Assembly (NCBI RefSeq): GCF_900142175.1
Contig: NZ_FQZX01000001.1
Location: forward strand, 1,984,001-2,048,000
Direction: 5' to 3'
Length of the DNA stretch: 64,000 bases
Source of the DNA: Maribacter aquivivus
GTDB lineage: Bacteria > Bacteroidota > Bacteroidia > Flavobacteriales > Flavobacteriaceae
Shown here: positions 20,278-28,877 of the stretch, one piece after another
How positions within the stretch are numbered: the stretch's first letter is position 1
How the letters are laid out: each line of letters starts with the position of its first letter
The notes under the pieces: generated by a model
Seen by the model: the letters and a program-made list of their open reading frames with translations, nothing else
Database searches by the model: none
What the model was told of the DNA's origin: nothing
Program-made: the position numbers and the translations under genes

Positions 20278-21105
20278 ATGAAAATAGATTCTCATCAACA
20301 TTTTTGGAAATATGAACCGGTAAAGCATAGCTGGATAGATGATGAAATGGCGGTTATCAGAAAAGATTTTATGCCGGTTGATCTAAAGCAAGTATACCTT
20401 GAAAATGATATTGATGGGTGCATTGCTGTACAAGCAGATCAAACAACTGCAGAAACTGACTTTTTAATTGAATTGGCTTCAGAGAATAGTTTTGTAAAAG
20501 GAATTGTAGGTTGGGTAGATTTTAGAGGTAATGATATTGATGAGGTTTTGGAACATTACAGTAAATTCAAAATTGTTAAAGGTTTTAGACATGTAGTACA
20601 AGGCGAAGCCGATCACAATTTTTTATTACGTCCAGATTTTCTGACAGGTATTTCAAAATTAGCACCCTACAATTTTACCTATGATATTTTGGTGTTTCCG
20701 CATCAACTAGGAGCAGTTCTAGAACTTATAAAAAAATTCCCAAACCAAAAATTTGTAATAGATCACATAGCCAAACCTTATATAAAAGATGGTTTTTATA
20801 ACGGTTGGGCTGTCTTAATGAATGAAATTGGCAAGCAAAAAAATGTGTATTGCAAGTTATCAGGGATGATTACCGAAGCCGATTATAAAAAATGGAACGT
20901 TGAGCAAATAACACCTTATATGACCTTGGTTTTAAAAGCATTTGGTGCAGATAGAATAATGTTCGGTTCTGATTGGCCAGTATGTTTAGTGGCCGGAAAT
21001 TACAAAACCGTAAAAAAATTAGTTACAGATTTCATTTCGCAACTCAATAGCGAAGAGCAGGCTAAAATAATGGGTTTGAATGCAATGAAATTTTATAATT
21101 TATAA
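20278..21105 (+). CDS. Amidohydrolase-superfamily sugar lactonase (COG3618)
   Basis: This 275-residue metal-dependent amidohydrolase of the COG3618 group begins MKIDSHQHFW with the H-x-H metal pair (His6, His8). The conserved GSDWP near the C-terminus (FGSDWPVC) carries the catalytic Asp. Characterised members open L-fucono-, L-rhamnono- and L-galactono-lactones. Here it would hydrolyse the lactone made by the next gene's dehydrogenase. The start at 20278 is preferred over an in-frame ATG at 20251 inside uxaB, because the protein then starts directly at the first beta strand. It lies 8 bp after uxaB and 10 bp before the SDR gene. Confidence 0.85.
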   Translation: MKIDSHQHFWKYEPVKHSWIDDEMAVIRKDFMPVDLKQVYLENDIDGCIAVQADQTTAETDFLIELASENSFVKGIVGWVDFRGNDIDEVLEHYSKFKIVKGFRHVVQGEADHNFLLRPDFLTGISKLAPYNFTYDILVFPHQLGAVLELIKKFPNQKFVIDHIAKPYIKDGFYNGWAVLMNEIGKQKNVYCKLSGMITEADYKKWNVEQITPYMTLVLKAFGADRIMFGSDWPVCLVAGNYKTVKKLVTDFISQLNSEEQAKIMGLNAMKFYNL

Positions 21106-21115
21106 TAGGAACAAT

Positions 21116-21907
21116 ATGGATTTAAAATTAAAAGATAAAGTAGTTGTCGTTACAGGTGCTGCGGGATTAAAAGGAAGTATTGGTGAAACTATAGTTCAAC
21201 ATTTGGCAGCTGAAGGCGCTATACCGGTCATTGTTTGTAGAAATGATAGAGGGTTTGGTTATGAGAAAGAATTACAGGACAAAGGTATTGACGCTTTGTT
21301 CGTAAAAACAGATTTATCAGACCATGTACAAATAGAAAAGGCTGTGCGTGAAATTGAAGAGAAGTATGGTGAAATACATGCCTTAATAAATAATGTGGGT
21401 GTTAACGATGGTGCAGGTTTAGATGCTTCTTTAGACGATTTTATGTATTCGTTAAAACTGAATATGGTCAGTTATTTTGCCATGGCCAAGTATTGCTTGC
21501 CAATGCTCAAAAAAACTAGGGGAAATATTTTAAATATAGGCTCTAAAGTAGCACTAACAGGGCAAGGCGGTACTTCTGGTTATGCAGCTTCAAAAGGTGG
21601 GGTATTTGGTCTAACAAGAGAATGGGCGGTAGATTTAATAAAGTTTGGCATCCGCTCCAATGCCATTGTTATTGCCGAAAGTTGGACACCTGCATACGAT
21701 GCTTGGATTAAAACTTTAGACAACGGAGAAGAAAAACTTGAGGCTATCGTTAAAAAAATTCCTTTAGAAAATAGAATGACAATGCCTGCAGAAATAGCGG
21801 ACCAATGTTTATTTACTATTTCAGAAAAATCATCTCATACAACTGGTCAGTTTATTACTGTAGACGGCGGTTATGTTCATTTAGATAGGTCATTATTGAC
21901 TGAATAA
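21116..21907 (+). CDS. SDR-family sugar dehydrogenase (probable L-galactose/L-fucose 1-dehydrogenase)
   Basis: This 263-residue short-chain dehydrogenase has the cofactor motif TGAAGLKGSIG (about 14-24), NNVG, catalytic Ser and the Y-x-x-x-K of YAASK, and it ends with a typical VDGG loop. In L-fucose loci of other bacteria (for example Campylobacter) an SDR next to fucP, a COG3618 lactonase and a mutarotase oxidises the pyranose at C1. L-galactose and L-fucose differ only at C6, so the same chemistry fits L-galactose here. An alternative is a later 2-keto-3-deoxy-acid dehydrogenase. It is in an operon, with 60 bp to the permease gene. Confidence 0.78.
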   Translation: MDLKLKDKVVVVTGAAGLKGSIGETIVQHLAAEGAIPVIVCRNDRGFGYEKELQDKGIDALFVKTDLSDHVQIEKAVREIEEKYGEIHALINNVGVNDGAGLDASLDDFMYSLKLNMVSYFAMAKYCLPMLKKTRGNILNIGSKVALTGQGGTSGYAASKGGVFGLTREWAVDLIKFGIRSNAIVIAESWTPAYDAWIKTLDNGEEKLEAIVKKIPLENRMTMPAEIADQCLFTISEKSSHTTGQFITVDGGYVHLDRSLLTE

Positions 21908-21967
21908 TACTAGACTATTAATACAAAAAAACTCTAATTATAATCCAATTAGCTTTTTATTTTAACC

Positions 21968-23308
21968 ATGAAAGTAATTCAATTAAATATGAATCAACCA
22001 AAAAAAATACCTGTAGTAAGTAAAGAGTTATTGATACCTTTTATCATTATAACATCACTTTTTGCTTTATGGGGCTTTGCTAATGATGTCACTAACCCTA
22101 TGGTGACAGCATTTAAAAAGGTAATGCCAGAATTAAGTTGGACGCAAGCATATTTAGTACAATTTGCATTTTATTTCGGATATGGTTGTATGGCTATTCC
22201 TGCAGCATTGTTTATTAAAAAATATACCTACAAGAAAGGTATCATTCTAGGATTGTCACTTTATGCCCTTGGAGCATTTTTGTTTTATCCGGCATCTGCT
22301 TACGAAGAGTATTCATATTTTTTAATCTCATTATATGTCATTACATGTGGTTTAGCCTTATTAGAAACAACATCAAACCCTTTGATTTTATCTCTGGGAG
22401 CTAAGGAAACTGCTACACAGCGGTTAAATTTGGCGCAATCTTTTAATCCAATAGGGTCTATTTCAGGAATGATGATAGCTCAATTTGTAGTTTTAAGTCA
22501 GATAAAATCAGCGACCTATAATGATGAGACATATGCAGCTTTAGACGTAGCAAGTAAAGCCGCAATTAAAACAGAAGATTTAAATATAATTAGCTACCCC
22601 TATTTAGGTATTGGGGTTATTGTTTTGGTTATTTTAATATTAATTGTGTTTACTAAAATTCCCACTGTTCAAGAACATACGAGTTTAAGCTTCAAAGAAT
22701 CCGTAAGCAAAATATTTTCTAAAAAAACTTTTTTGCCAGGGGTTATTGCTCAAATGTTCTACGTAGGAGCACAAATTATGTGTTGGACGGCCATTTTTCA
22801 ATATGTACAGTATTTAAATGAGTCTACAAATAGTGACATAAACGCCACCTATATGAATATGATCGCTATGGGTATTTTTCTTGGCGGTCGTTTCTTAGGT
22901 ACCGCTTTATTAAGTGTTTTTTCAGCGCCAAAATTACTTTATATTTTTGCAGCATGTGCCGTATTATGTTGTGCAGGGGCTATCATTATACCTGGAATGC
23001 CCGGGTTAATTTCTTTAGTATCTATTTCTTTATTTATGTCAATTATGTTCCCTACAATTTATGGTATAGCCTTAAAAGATATGGGAGATGAAGCAAAGGT
23101 AGGATCTGCTTTTTTAGTAATGGCAATTGTTGGCGGAGCTATTTTTCCTTTAATGCAAGGTGCTATAATTGACATAGGCGGAGATAATTTAGCAGATACC
23201 TTGATTTTAGGAGTTCCTGAAGTTAAGTTTTCTTTTATTATGCCAATGATATGTATAGCAGTAGTTGGCTTGTATGGCTTATATGCCGCTAAACTAGAAA
23301 ATGCTTAA
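21968..23308 (+). CDS. fucP: FucP-like sugar/H+ symporter (MFS)
   Basis: This major-facilitator permease of 446 residues has about 12 hydrophobic helices. The N-terminal FALWGFANDVTNP motif is characteristic of the FucP/GluP branch, which carries L-fucose, L-galactose, D-arabinose or glucose/galactose with protons. A start at 21989 (MNQPKK) is also possible. Its operon partners handle an L-galacto-configured sugar, so inner-membrane import of L-galactose is inferred. L-fucose cannot be excluded from the sequence. Confidence 0.88.
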   Translation: MKVIQLNMNQPKKIPVVSKELLIPFIIITSLFALWGFANDVTNPMVTAFKKVMPELSWTQAYLVQFAFYFGYGCMAIPAALFIKKYTYKKGIILGLSLYALGAFLFYPASAYEEYSYFLISLYVITCGLALLETTSNPLILSLGAKETATQRLNLAQSFNPIGSISGMMIAQFVVLSQIKSATYNDETYAALDVASKAAIKTEDLNIISYPYLGIGVIVLVILILIVFTKIPTVQEHTSLSFKESVSKIFSKKTFLPGVIAQMFYVGAQIMCWTAIFQYVQYLNESTNSDINATYMNMIAMGIFLGGRFLGTALLSVFSAPKLLYIFAACAVLCCAGAIIIPGMPGLISLVSISLFMSIMFPTIYGIALKDMGDEAKVGSAFLVMAIVGGAIFPLMQGAIIDIGGDNLADTLILGVPEVKFSFIMPMICIAVVGLYGLYAAKLENA

Positions 23309-23328
23309 CTATTTAAAAAATTAGAATC

Positions 23329-23667
23329 ATGACAAAAAGATATTGTTACGCCTGTGATTTAAAAGACGACTCTAAATTAATTGCTGAATATAAAGCATAT
23401 CATGCAGAGGGAAAAGCATGGCCAGAAATCACAAAGAGTATTAAGGATGCGGGTATAGTAGATATGCAAATCTATTTAACAGGAAATAGAATGTTCATGA
23501 TTATGGAAGTTGATCAAACGTTTGATTCAGCCAAAAAAGCTGAAATGGATGCTAATAACCCCAAAGTACAAGAATGGGAGAATCTGATGTGGAACTATCA
23601 ACAGGAGCTACCTTGGGCTAAAGATGGTGAGAAGTGGATTGAATTAGACCAGATATTTCAATTATAA
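23329..23667 (+). CDS. RhaM-family L-sugar mutarotase
   Basis: This 112-residue protein of the L-rhamnose mutarotase family (dimeric alpha/beta barrel) has the early R-Y-C-Y-A-C-D-L-K-D start, the Y-H-A-E-G region and the C-terminal W-x-x-L-M-W-N-Y-Q segment. It interconverts anomers of an L-sugar so that the C1 dehydrogenase has its preferred form. A homologous gene occurs in fucose loci of other bacteria. It is last in the operon, 20 bp after the permease, with a terminator right behind it. Confidence 0.88.
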   Translation: MTKRYCYACDLKDDSKLIAEYKAYHAEGKAWPEITKSIKDAGIVDMQIYLTGNRMFMIMEVDQTFDSAKKAEMDANNPKVQEWENLMWNYQQELPWAKDGEKWIELDQIFQL

Positions 23668-23685
23668 CCTAGTAAAAGTAATAGA

Positions 23686-23725
23686 AACACAGAAGCCAGA
23701 TCTTTAAATCTGGCTTCTGTGTTTT
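23686..23725 (+). terminator. Intrinsic terminator of the L-galactose operon
   Basis: A perfect 16-bp stem, AACACAGAAGCCAGAT with its complement, has a 6-nt loop and a short T tract. It starts 19 bp after the mutarotase stop. Its core CAGAAGCCAGATCT is reused in the terminator at 36456. It may act in both directions, as the GH2 gene converges from the right. Confidence 0.85.
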
Positions 23726-23805
23726 AAGTAATTAATATACTTACTTGATTTAAGTTAGACTACGGTAATTGGCAACAATTACAATCTCTTAGAATAAACC
23801 ATTTA

Positions 23806-23913
23806 AAATCCAAATCTTGAGCCCATTGCAAATCCCATATTATGCTTTCTTAATGAGTCTATGTTGATCATACCTAATTTATCTGTTAGTTCTTCTGTAG
23901 CTACTGTTTTTTC
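23806..23913 (-). pseudogene. Short decayed coding remnant, GH117-like N-terminal segment
   Basis: On the minus strand a 36-codon stop-to-stop frame without a start codon overlaps the 3' end of the GH2 gene in another frame. It encodes [18 protein letters not shown], then a Gly/Phe-rich tail. The segment resembles residues 38-55 of the GH117 in this window (VITDELIDELGITNRDSL), with 11 of 18 positions identical by eye. It may be a relic of a GH117 gene or a frameshifted extension of the GH2 C-terminus. The evidence is thin because the match is short. Confidence 0.3.
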
Positions 23914-26432
23914 TTATTTGGTATGATTGTTATTTCTATTTCGTTGCTTGTTAATGTATTTGAGCTTGCTTTTATACGTATTGGTGTTAAGCTATCTTTT
24001 GTTGATTGAACAATAAGTAAAGCACGCCCTTTATCTGTTATTAGCTCTTGTGAATTAAAGTCTTGCGTATTAGTGATGCTGCCATTGTCTACGCCTAACA
24101 CTTTTGCATCTCCTGTCACAGTAAATAGTACTTTTTGATTTTCGGTTTTAACAGGGTTACCATCATTATCTATAATTTGTAGTACAATATGAACTGTGTC
24201 ATACCCGTCTGCTAGTACGCTTTTAGTATCAGTAGATATTTGTAAGGCTTTTGGTTTAGTACTAGTTTTTATGAGTGATTCAACTTTTTTTCCATTTTTC
24301 AATCCAACGGCTTTTAAAGTGCCTGCTTCAAAAGGAACTGCCCATTTATAAATATGATCTTCAAAATCTGCTAGCTTTTTAGTACCCAATGATTTTTCGT
24401 TTAAGAAAAGTTCTACTGTATCAGAATTTGAATATACTTCTACTATTGTTATTTGATTACTATCGTAGTTCCAATGTTCATTCACATCTTGCCAAAACCA
24501 GAGGGCTTTTTGCCAAGCTCCTTCTTTTTTCTCAATAACTTTACCATTATTGTCAATTTTATATTTTGATTTTTCAGCCGTTTGTGTCGTAATATATATA
24601 CTAGGTGACTTGCTCCATAAAGATTTAAACATATAGAAAGAAGGCTTTTTAAATCCAGCCAAATCTAATAATCCGCTTGGAGTTCCTTTTTTAGGCCATC
24701 CTCCGTTAGATTCTCCCAGATAGTCAATACCGGTCCATAAGAATGTTCCTGAAATAAAAGGTCTTTCCATGACAGCCTTCCATTCATGCCATTGCCCTAA
24801 ATTTTCAGTACCCATAAGTGGCTTGTTAGGGTAGTTTTCATGACCATAATCGTAAAGAACTCGTCTATAGCTAAAACCAATTATATCTAGAGCGTCTGCA
24901 TAACCAGATTCATAACTAGAAGAAGGTAAAATGCAATTAGCGATCACATATCTTGTTGTGTCTAATTCTTTGGTCCATTTAGCTAGTTTCTGAGCAGTTT
25001 TACCAATATCATATGTAGCTTGTGGTAATGTGACTAGCTTCTTTTTTATCTGTTCTATACTATTTGGTGGTGTAGACCAAAAGTAATTGCCACTCCAGTC
25101 CATATTATTGAAGAAACCGGTAGCTTCAGCATTACGTGGGTATGTCCATTCAATTTCATTACCAATACTCCATTGAAATATTGATGGGTGATTTCTATGT
25201 GATAAGATGGTGTTTTTTAGGTCTCTTTCTGCCCAATCTTGAAAATGTTCAGTGTAAGCTCTGGTAATATAGTCAACACCTTTTTCATTCATATTCTTTC
25301 TTTTATCTTTAGGGTTGTCCCATTCATCAAAGAATTCATCTTGAACCAAAAAGCCCATTTCATCGCATAAATCTAAAAACTCATTGGAAGCAGGGTTGTG
25401 CGATATTCGTATAGCATTACAACCCGCATCTTTTAGTTTTTCTAAACGTCTTCTCCAAACACTTTTAGGTACGGCTGCACCAACTAAGCCAGCGTCATGG
25501 TGTAAACAAACACCTTTTATTTTACGGTTTTTCCCATTAAGATAGAATCCTGTATTGGCATCAAACTTAATACTGCGAATTCCAAAAATAGTTTCTTCAG
25601 TATCTACTACTTGATTATTTTCAATAATTTGAGTAATGGCTTTATAAAGAGTAGGTTTATCTACATCCCATAAATCAGGATTTTTAATAGCTACGGTAGT
25701 TGTATAATTTTCTGTAGCCCCTGGATAAATCGTTTGTTCTTTAGTTGTTGAACCAACCTTTAAATTCTCATTATTGAAAATTTTTGTAATGATTTTTACT
25801 CTTTTATCTTCTGAATACCCGTTTTTAAGTTGAGTTTCTATTTTAACAGTGGCTTTATTTTGCTCTACTTGTGGTGTGCTAATAAATGTTCCCCAAACAG
25901 GAATGTGAAGTTTGTTTTTTGTAATTAGGTTTACGTTTCTATAGATGCCAGATCCTGTATACCATCTACTGTCTGCATATCTTGTTCTATCTACAGTTAC
26001 ATTTATAGTATTTGTGTTTTTCTGCAATTGTTCTGTAATCTCATAATAGAAAGGAGAGTAGCCATAAGGGTGTTTTCCTAATTCTTGATTATTTAAGCTT
26101 ATAGTAGCATTATTATATACACCATCAAAAACTAAATACGTAACCTGATCATCGTTCAATTTTAGGGTAAAGTCTTTTTTATAATATCCGGTGCCTCCTA
26201 ATAAATAGCCTGTAGCCCCTTCGCCTTTTATTGAGTCGAAAGGTGTTTTGATACTCCAATCATGTGGCAGGTTTATTTTTCCCCAAGTTGTATCGAACCG
26301 ATTAGATGTGGAGTCTTCTAACTTAAATTCCCAATTAAAATTAAAATCGGTGTTATTGGTCAAATATTCTTTTGTAGAACAACTAAAAAGTGTGATTGCA
26401 ATTAGGGGAATAAGTAAAATTTTATATTTCAT
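23901..26432 (-). CDS. GH2 beta-galactosidase (lipoprotein)
   Basis: This 843-residue GH2 enzyme has a lipobox (LFSC, Cys18). The domain order is jelly roll (about 30-180), Ig-like, TIM barrel (about 290-610) and C-terminal Ig-like domains. Both catalytic residues are present: acid/base Glu426 (WSIGNE) and nucleophile Glu543 (MGTEN). It resembles the GH2 at 7347 in layout but has a longer barrel insert. It is monocistronic and divergent from the TPR/LuxR-type regulator. Two direct-repeat sites lie upstream, at 26483 and 26734, both in this gene's orientation. Release of galactose or methyl-galactose from galactan oligosaccharides is inferred. Confidence 0.9.
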   Translation of the reverse strand: MKYKILLIPLIAITLFSCSTKEYLTNNTDFNFNWEFKLEDSTSNRFDTTWGKINLPHDWSIKTPFDSIKGEGATGYLLGGTGYYKKDFTLKLNDDQVTYLVFDGVYNNATISLNNQELGKHPYGYSPFYYEITEQLQKNTNTINVTVDRTRYADSRWYTGSGIYRNVNLITKNKLHIPVWGTFISTPQVEQNKATVKIETQLKNGYSEDKRVKIITKIFNNENLKVGSTTKEQTIYPGATENYTTTVAIKNPDLWDVDKPTLYKAITQIIENNQVVDTEETIFGIRSIKFDANTGFYLNGKNRKIKGVCLHHDAGLVGAAVPKSVWRRRLEKLKDAGCNAIRISHNPASNEFLDLCDEMGFLVQDEFFDEWDNPKDKRKNMNEKGVDYITRAYTEHFQDWAERDLKNTILSHRNHPSIFQWSIGNEIEWTYPRNAEATGFFNNMDWSGNYFWSTPPNSIEQIKKKLVTLPQATYDIGKTAQKLAKWTKELDTTRYVIANCILPSSSYESGYADALDIIGFSYRRVLYDYGHENYPNKPLMGTENLGQWHEWKAVMERPFISGTFLWTGIDYLGESNGGWPKKGTPSGLLDLAGFKKPSFYMFKSLWSKSPSIYITTQTAEKSKYKIDNNGKVIEKKEGAWQKALWFWQDVNEHWNYDSNQITIVEVYSNSDTVELFLNEKSLGTKKLADFEDHIYKWAVPFEAGTLKAVGLKNGKKVESLIKTSTKPKALQISTDTKSVLADGYDTVHIVLQIIDNDGNPVKTENQKVLFTVTGDAKVLGVDNGSITNTQDFNSQELITDKGRALLIVQSTKDSLTPIRIKASSNTLTSNEIEITIIPNKKKQ

Positions 26433-26482
26433 TCTGTTCGTTTAAAAATATTTTTCACGGTGTATTTTTTATGTTGTACCGC

Positions 26483-26500
26483 ACTAGAAAAAACTAAACA
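26483..26500 (-). promoter_or_regulatory. Candidate operator, direct repeat TGTYNAGT
   Basis: On the minus strand the site reads TGTTTAGT-TT-TTTCTAGT, with a 10-bp period and 15 of 16 repeat positions matching the consensus. It lies 51-68 bp upstream of the GH2 start at 26432. Confidence 0.4.
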
Positions 26501-26733
26501 TTTTATTTAATTAATTTTAACCAACTATTTTTCTAATATACTTTAGCTGAACTTTTTGCGATATAGAAACAACGTTTGTTGATTGTAAGTATCTACAGTT
26601 AAATGCACTATAAGTATTGAAACTGCATTTAATTTTCAATTAATTCAAAATATTGCAATATTATATAGTAATAACTGCAGTATTCTTAGCTTTACAAATA
26701 TGTGTTTATTAAAGGGTTTAATGTTATTCATAA

Positions 26734-26752
26734 ACTAGACAAAAACTCAACA
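26734..26752 (-). promoter_or_regulatory. Candidate operator, direct repeat TGTYNAGT
   Basis: On the minus strand the site reads TGTTGAGT-TTT-TGTCTAGT, with an 11-bp period and a full match to the consensus. It lies between the divergent GH2 and regulator genes, about 100 bp before the regulator ATG at 26851. Confidence 0.5.
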
Positions 26753-26850
26753 TAACCCAATTAGTATTGGTTTTTAAAGAAAATGAACTAGACATTGTAT
26801 ATATTGATTTCTCAATTAAACTTTAAAAGAACGAGGAGAATTTTTTTAAT

Positions 26851-28482
26851 ATGAATTATACAATACAGACTATTAGAGGGTATTTAGTTATCTTTTTAAC
26901 CTTGGTTTTTCTCGTATGCCTAAGTGGTATGTTGTCTGCACAAAATATTAAAAAAACCGATCAATATTTCCAAAAAGCAGAGTCTCTAAAAGCAACGAAT
27001 ATTGATAGTGCTATTAATTTCTACAAGAAAAGTATTCACTTACATAAAGAGCAAAAAGATACCGCTAACTTGGTAAATAGTTTATATGAGCTTTCTAATT
27101 TATATGCCCATAATTTAGATTATGGAAATTCATATGATGGTTACTGGGAGGCCTTGTTTCTTGCTGATAGTTCAAAAAACGATGTAGCAAGAGCAAAGTT
27201 ATATCAAGCATTGGGTTGGCTTTATTTATTTTATAGGCGAGACAACGAAGCTAATAATTACTTTAACCTTTCTCTGAGATTAAAGGATAAAATGATTGAT
27301 GAAAAGGTTATGAATTCTAGTTATTTATTAACCGATTACTATGCGTTAACTACTATGTTCAGAACCAATGGAAATGATAAAATGGTTCGTAAATATTTAG
27401 ACAGTAGTAATATTATTCGAAATCAATATAAGATAAAATCTAACTATTTAGATGCAGAAGAGGGCTATCAAGACGCAAGGGACGGTGATTTTGAAATGGC
27501 TTTGCTTAAGTTAAATAAATCTAGAGATGAGTTCGAGATTGAAAACCCTTCATACCTAATTATAATAGATTATTTAATTGGTCAGGTTTATTATATGAAG
27601 GGTGATTTAGAGGAGAGTAGAAAGTTTTTTGAAAAATCATTGGCTTATACTACGGTGTATAGTAATCACTCAAATTATAAGTTAATGGTGCAAGAAGCCT
27701 TGGCACTTTTAGATAAACAGGCTAAAGATTTTGAAAGTGCTTTTCTTCATTTAGAGGCTGCAAATGAATTGAATGAATCAATTTTTGGTAGAAAGAGTAA
27801 GAATAATCAACATTTGTTTGAGATTAATGATAAGTATCGGCTGCAGAAAGAGAAAGAAAAGGAATTAATAAAAGAACAGCGCCTGGCTAATTTAGAAAAT
27901 GAAGAAAAATTATGGGTTTTGAAGTTTTCATTGATGTTTGTTGTTGTGGCTTCCTTACTAATTCTTGGATTTTTATTCATTCGTAATATTAGACGTAAAC
28001 ATAAGTTAGAAAAAAAATCACTTGAAGAAAAGAGAGTTGTTGAGTTGCAGAAAACTAATGAAATATTAGAGTTGAAGAATAATGAACTAACGTCTTCTGC
28101 ATTGCAACTGATAGAGAAAGAAGAGTTTATTAGAAAAATGAAAGATACTATTGGTAAGAGTAAAGAAAATTTAGATGTTTCAGCTCTCAATAGAATAATT
28201 AGTGCTGCACAAGGCAGCCCTAGTGGTAATTGGAAAGAATTTGAGGCTAGGTTTACGGCTATAAATCAAAGTTTTTATAAAAATCTAAAAGAATCTTACC
28301 CGTCTTTAAGTCAAACAGATTTAAAACTTTGTGCATTGGTAAAGCTTAATTTTTCTAGTAAGGAAATGGCATCACTTTTAGGTATTTCAATTGAGAGTAT
28401 GCATACATCTCGTTATCGTTTAAGAAAAAAGTTGAAACTTGAACGTAATGATAACCTGACAGAGTTTATAGCAAACCACTGA
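26851..28482 (+). CDS. Membrane-spanning TPR/LuxR-type HTH regulator
   Basis: This 543-residue protein has a signal peptide (to about residue 31, LSAQ) and tetratricopeptide-type helical repeats (about 35-340). A single membrane helix (about 353-375) is followed by a charged coiled coil (about 376-450) and a C-terminal LuxR-like helix-turn-helix (about 486-540: LSQTDLKLCALVKLNFSS, EMASLLGIS). The layout puts the TPR sensor in the periplasm and the DNA-binding domain in the cytoplasm in one chain, without kinase or receiver domains. It is directly upstream of a SusC/SusD operon, and a paralogue at 55053 sits before the second pair. It is therefore probably a dedicated regulator. Ligand and mechanism are unknown. 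Confidence 0.85.
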   Translation: MNYTIQTIRGYLVIFLTLVFLVCLSGMLSAQNIKKTDQYFQKAESLKATNIDSAINFYKKSIHLHKEQKDTANLVNSLYELSNLYAHNLDYGNSYDGYWEALFLADSSKNDVARAKLYQALGWLYLFYRRDNEANNYFNLSLRLKDKMIDEKVMNSSYLLTDYYALTTMFRTNGNDKMVRKYLDSSNIIRNQYKIKSNYLDAEEGYQDARDGDFEMALLKLNKSRDEFEIENPSYLIIIDYLIGQVYYMKGDLEESRKFFEKSLAYTTVYSNHSNYKLMVQEALALLDKQAKDFESAFLHLEAANELNESIFGRKSKNNQHLFEINDKYRLQKEKEKELIKEQRLANLENEEKLWVLKFSLMFVVVASLLILGFLFIRNIRRKHKLEKKSLEEKRVVELQKTNEILELKNNELTSSALQLIEKEEFIRKMKDTIGKSKENLDVSALNRIISAAQGSPSGNWKEFEARFTAINQSFYKNLKESYPSLSQTDLKLCALVKLNFSSKEMASLLGISIESMHTSRYRLRKKLKLERNDNLTEFIANH

Positions 28483-28593
28483 TTTAGAATTTTTATACTT
28501 CCAAAAGCTCAGTTGTTTTTAATTTCATAGAATTATTTCTGCTCATTTAGTTGAATATTAATCAACTGTTTCTAATAACACCATCAAAATTAC

Positions 28594-28611
28594 TGTCTAG
28601 TTGTGTTTAGT
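28594..28611 (+). promoter_or_regulatory. Candidate operator, direct repeat TGTYNAGT
   Basis: TGTCTAGT-TG-TGTTTAGT has a 10-bp period and a full consensus match. It is the distal of two sites upstream of susC, 201-218 bp before the ATG at 28812. Confidence 0.5.
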
Positions 28612-28652
28612 ATTGCTTAAAACACTGACAAATAAGCCTTTTTTTTATTATT

Positions 28653-28671
28653 TGTTCAGTTTTTGTTGAGT
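28653..28671 (+). promoter_or_regulatory. Candidate operator, direct repeat TGTYNAGT
   Basis: TGTTCAGT-TTT-TGTTGAGT has an 11-bp period and a full consensus match. It lies 141-159 bp before the susC ATG at 28812, nearly the same distance as the site before the second susC. Its core is identical over 15 bases to the site upstream of galT. Confidence 0.55.
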
Positions 28672-28811
28672 GCTATTTCTAAATAAAACAATATCAAATT
28701 AATAATTTAGACCATATAAATTTATTATTTGTTTAAAATTTAAGAATCCAAATAAGAATTTGTTAAAAATAACTCACCACAACTTAATTATTAATTAACT
28801 CAATTTTATTT

Positions 28812-28877
28812 ATGAAGGAAAAGGACAAATTATGGAAGAGGATGCTTTCAGTGTTTTCTCTATTTGTAATCTAGGCA
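28812..28877 (+). other. Interrupted signal peptide of the first SusC (in-frame TAG)
   Basis: The ATG at 28812 opens a typical signal peptide (MKEKDKLWKRMLSVFSLFVI) in frame with the SusC body. The 21st codon, at 28872-28874, is TAG; it is followed by AMQQGHAQ, which looks like the normal cleavage region. One substitution (for example TCG, Ser, to TAG) would explain it. Without this segment the protein has no export signal. Confidence 0.8.

Larger units (their letters stand above)
26433..26850. other. 418-bp divergent intergenic region
   Basis: This region separates the minus-strand GH2 from the plus-strand TPR/LuxR-type regulator. It has no credible ORF and is very AT-rich. It holds two copies of the TGTYNAGT direct repeat on the minus strand. 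No clear flavobacterial promoter (TTG plus TAnnTTTG) could be fixed by eye. Confidence 0.6.
28483..28811 (+). other. susC upstream region (329 bp)
   Basis: There is no ORF here. It is a very AT-rich region with two TGTYNAGT direct repeats and a long AT-rich leader before the susC start. The susC promoter is expected here, but I could not assign -7/-33 elements with confidence. Confidence 0.6.

Noticed and set aside
16097..23667. Operon read as an L-fucose pathway
   Set aside because: FucP, lactonase, SDR, mutarotase and UxaA also occur in fucose loci. The LgoD-like and UxaB-like genes have no place in a 6-deoxy route, and no fucosidase or fucan-active enzyme is in the window. It is kept only as an alternative.
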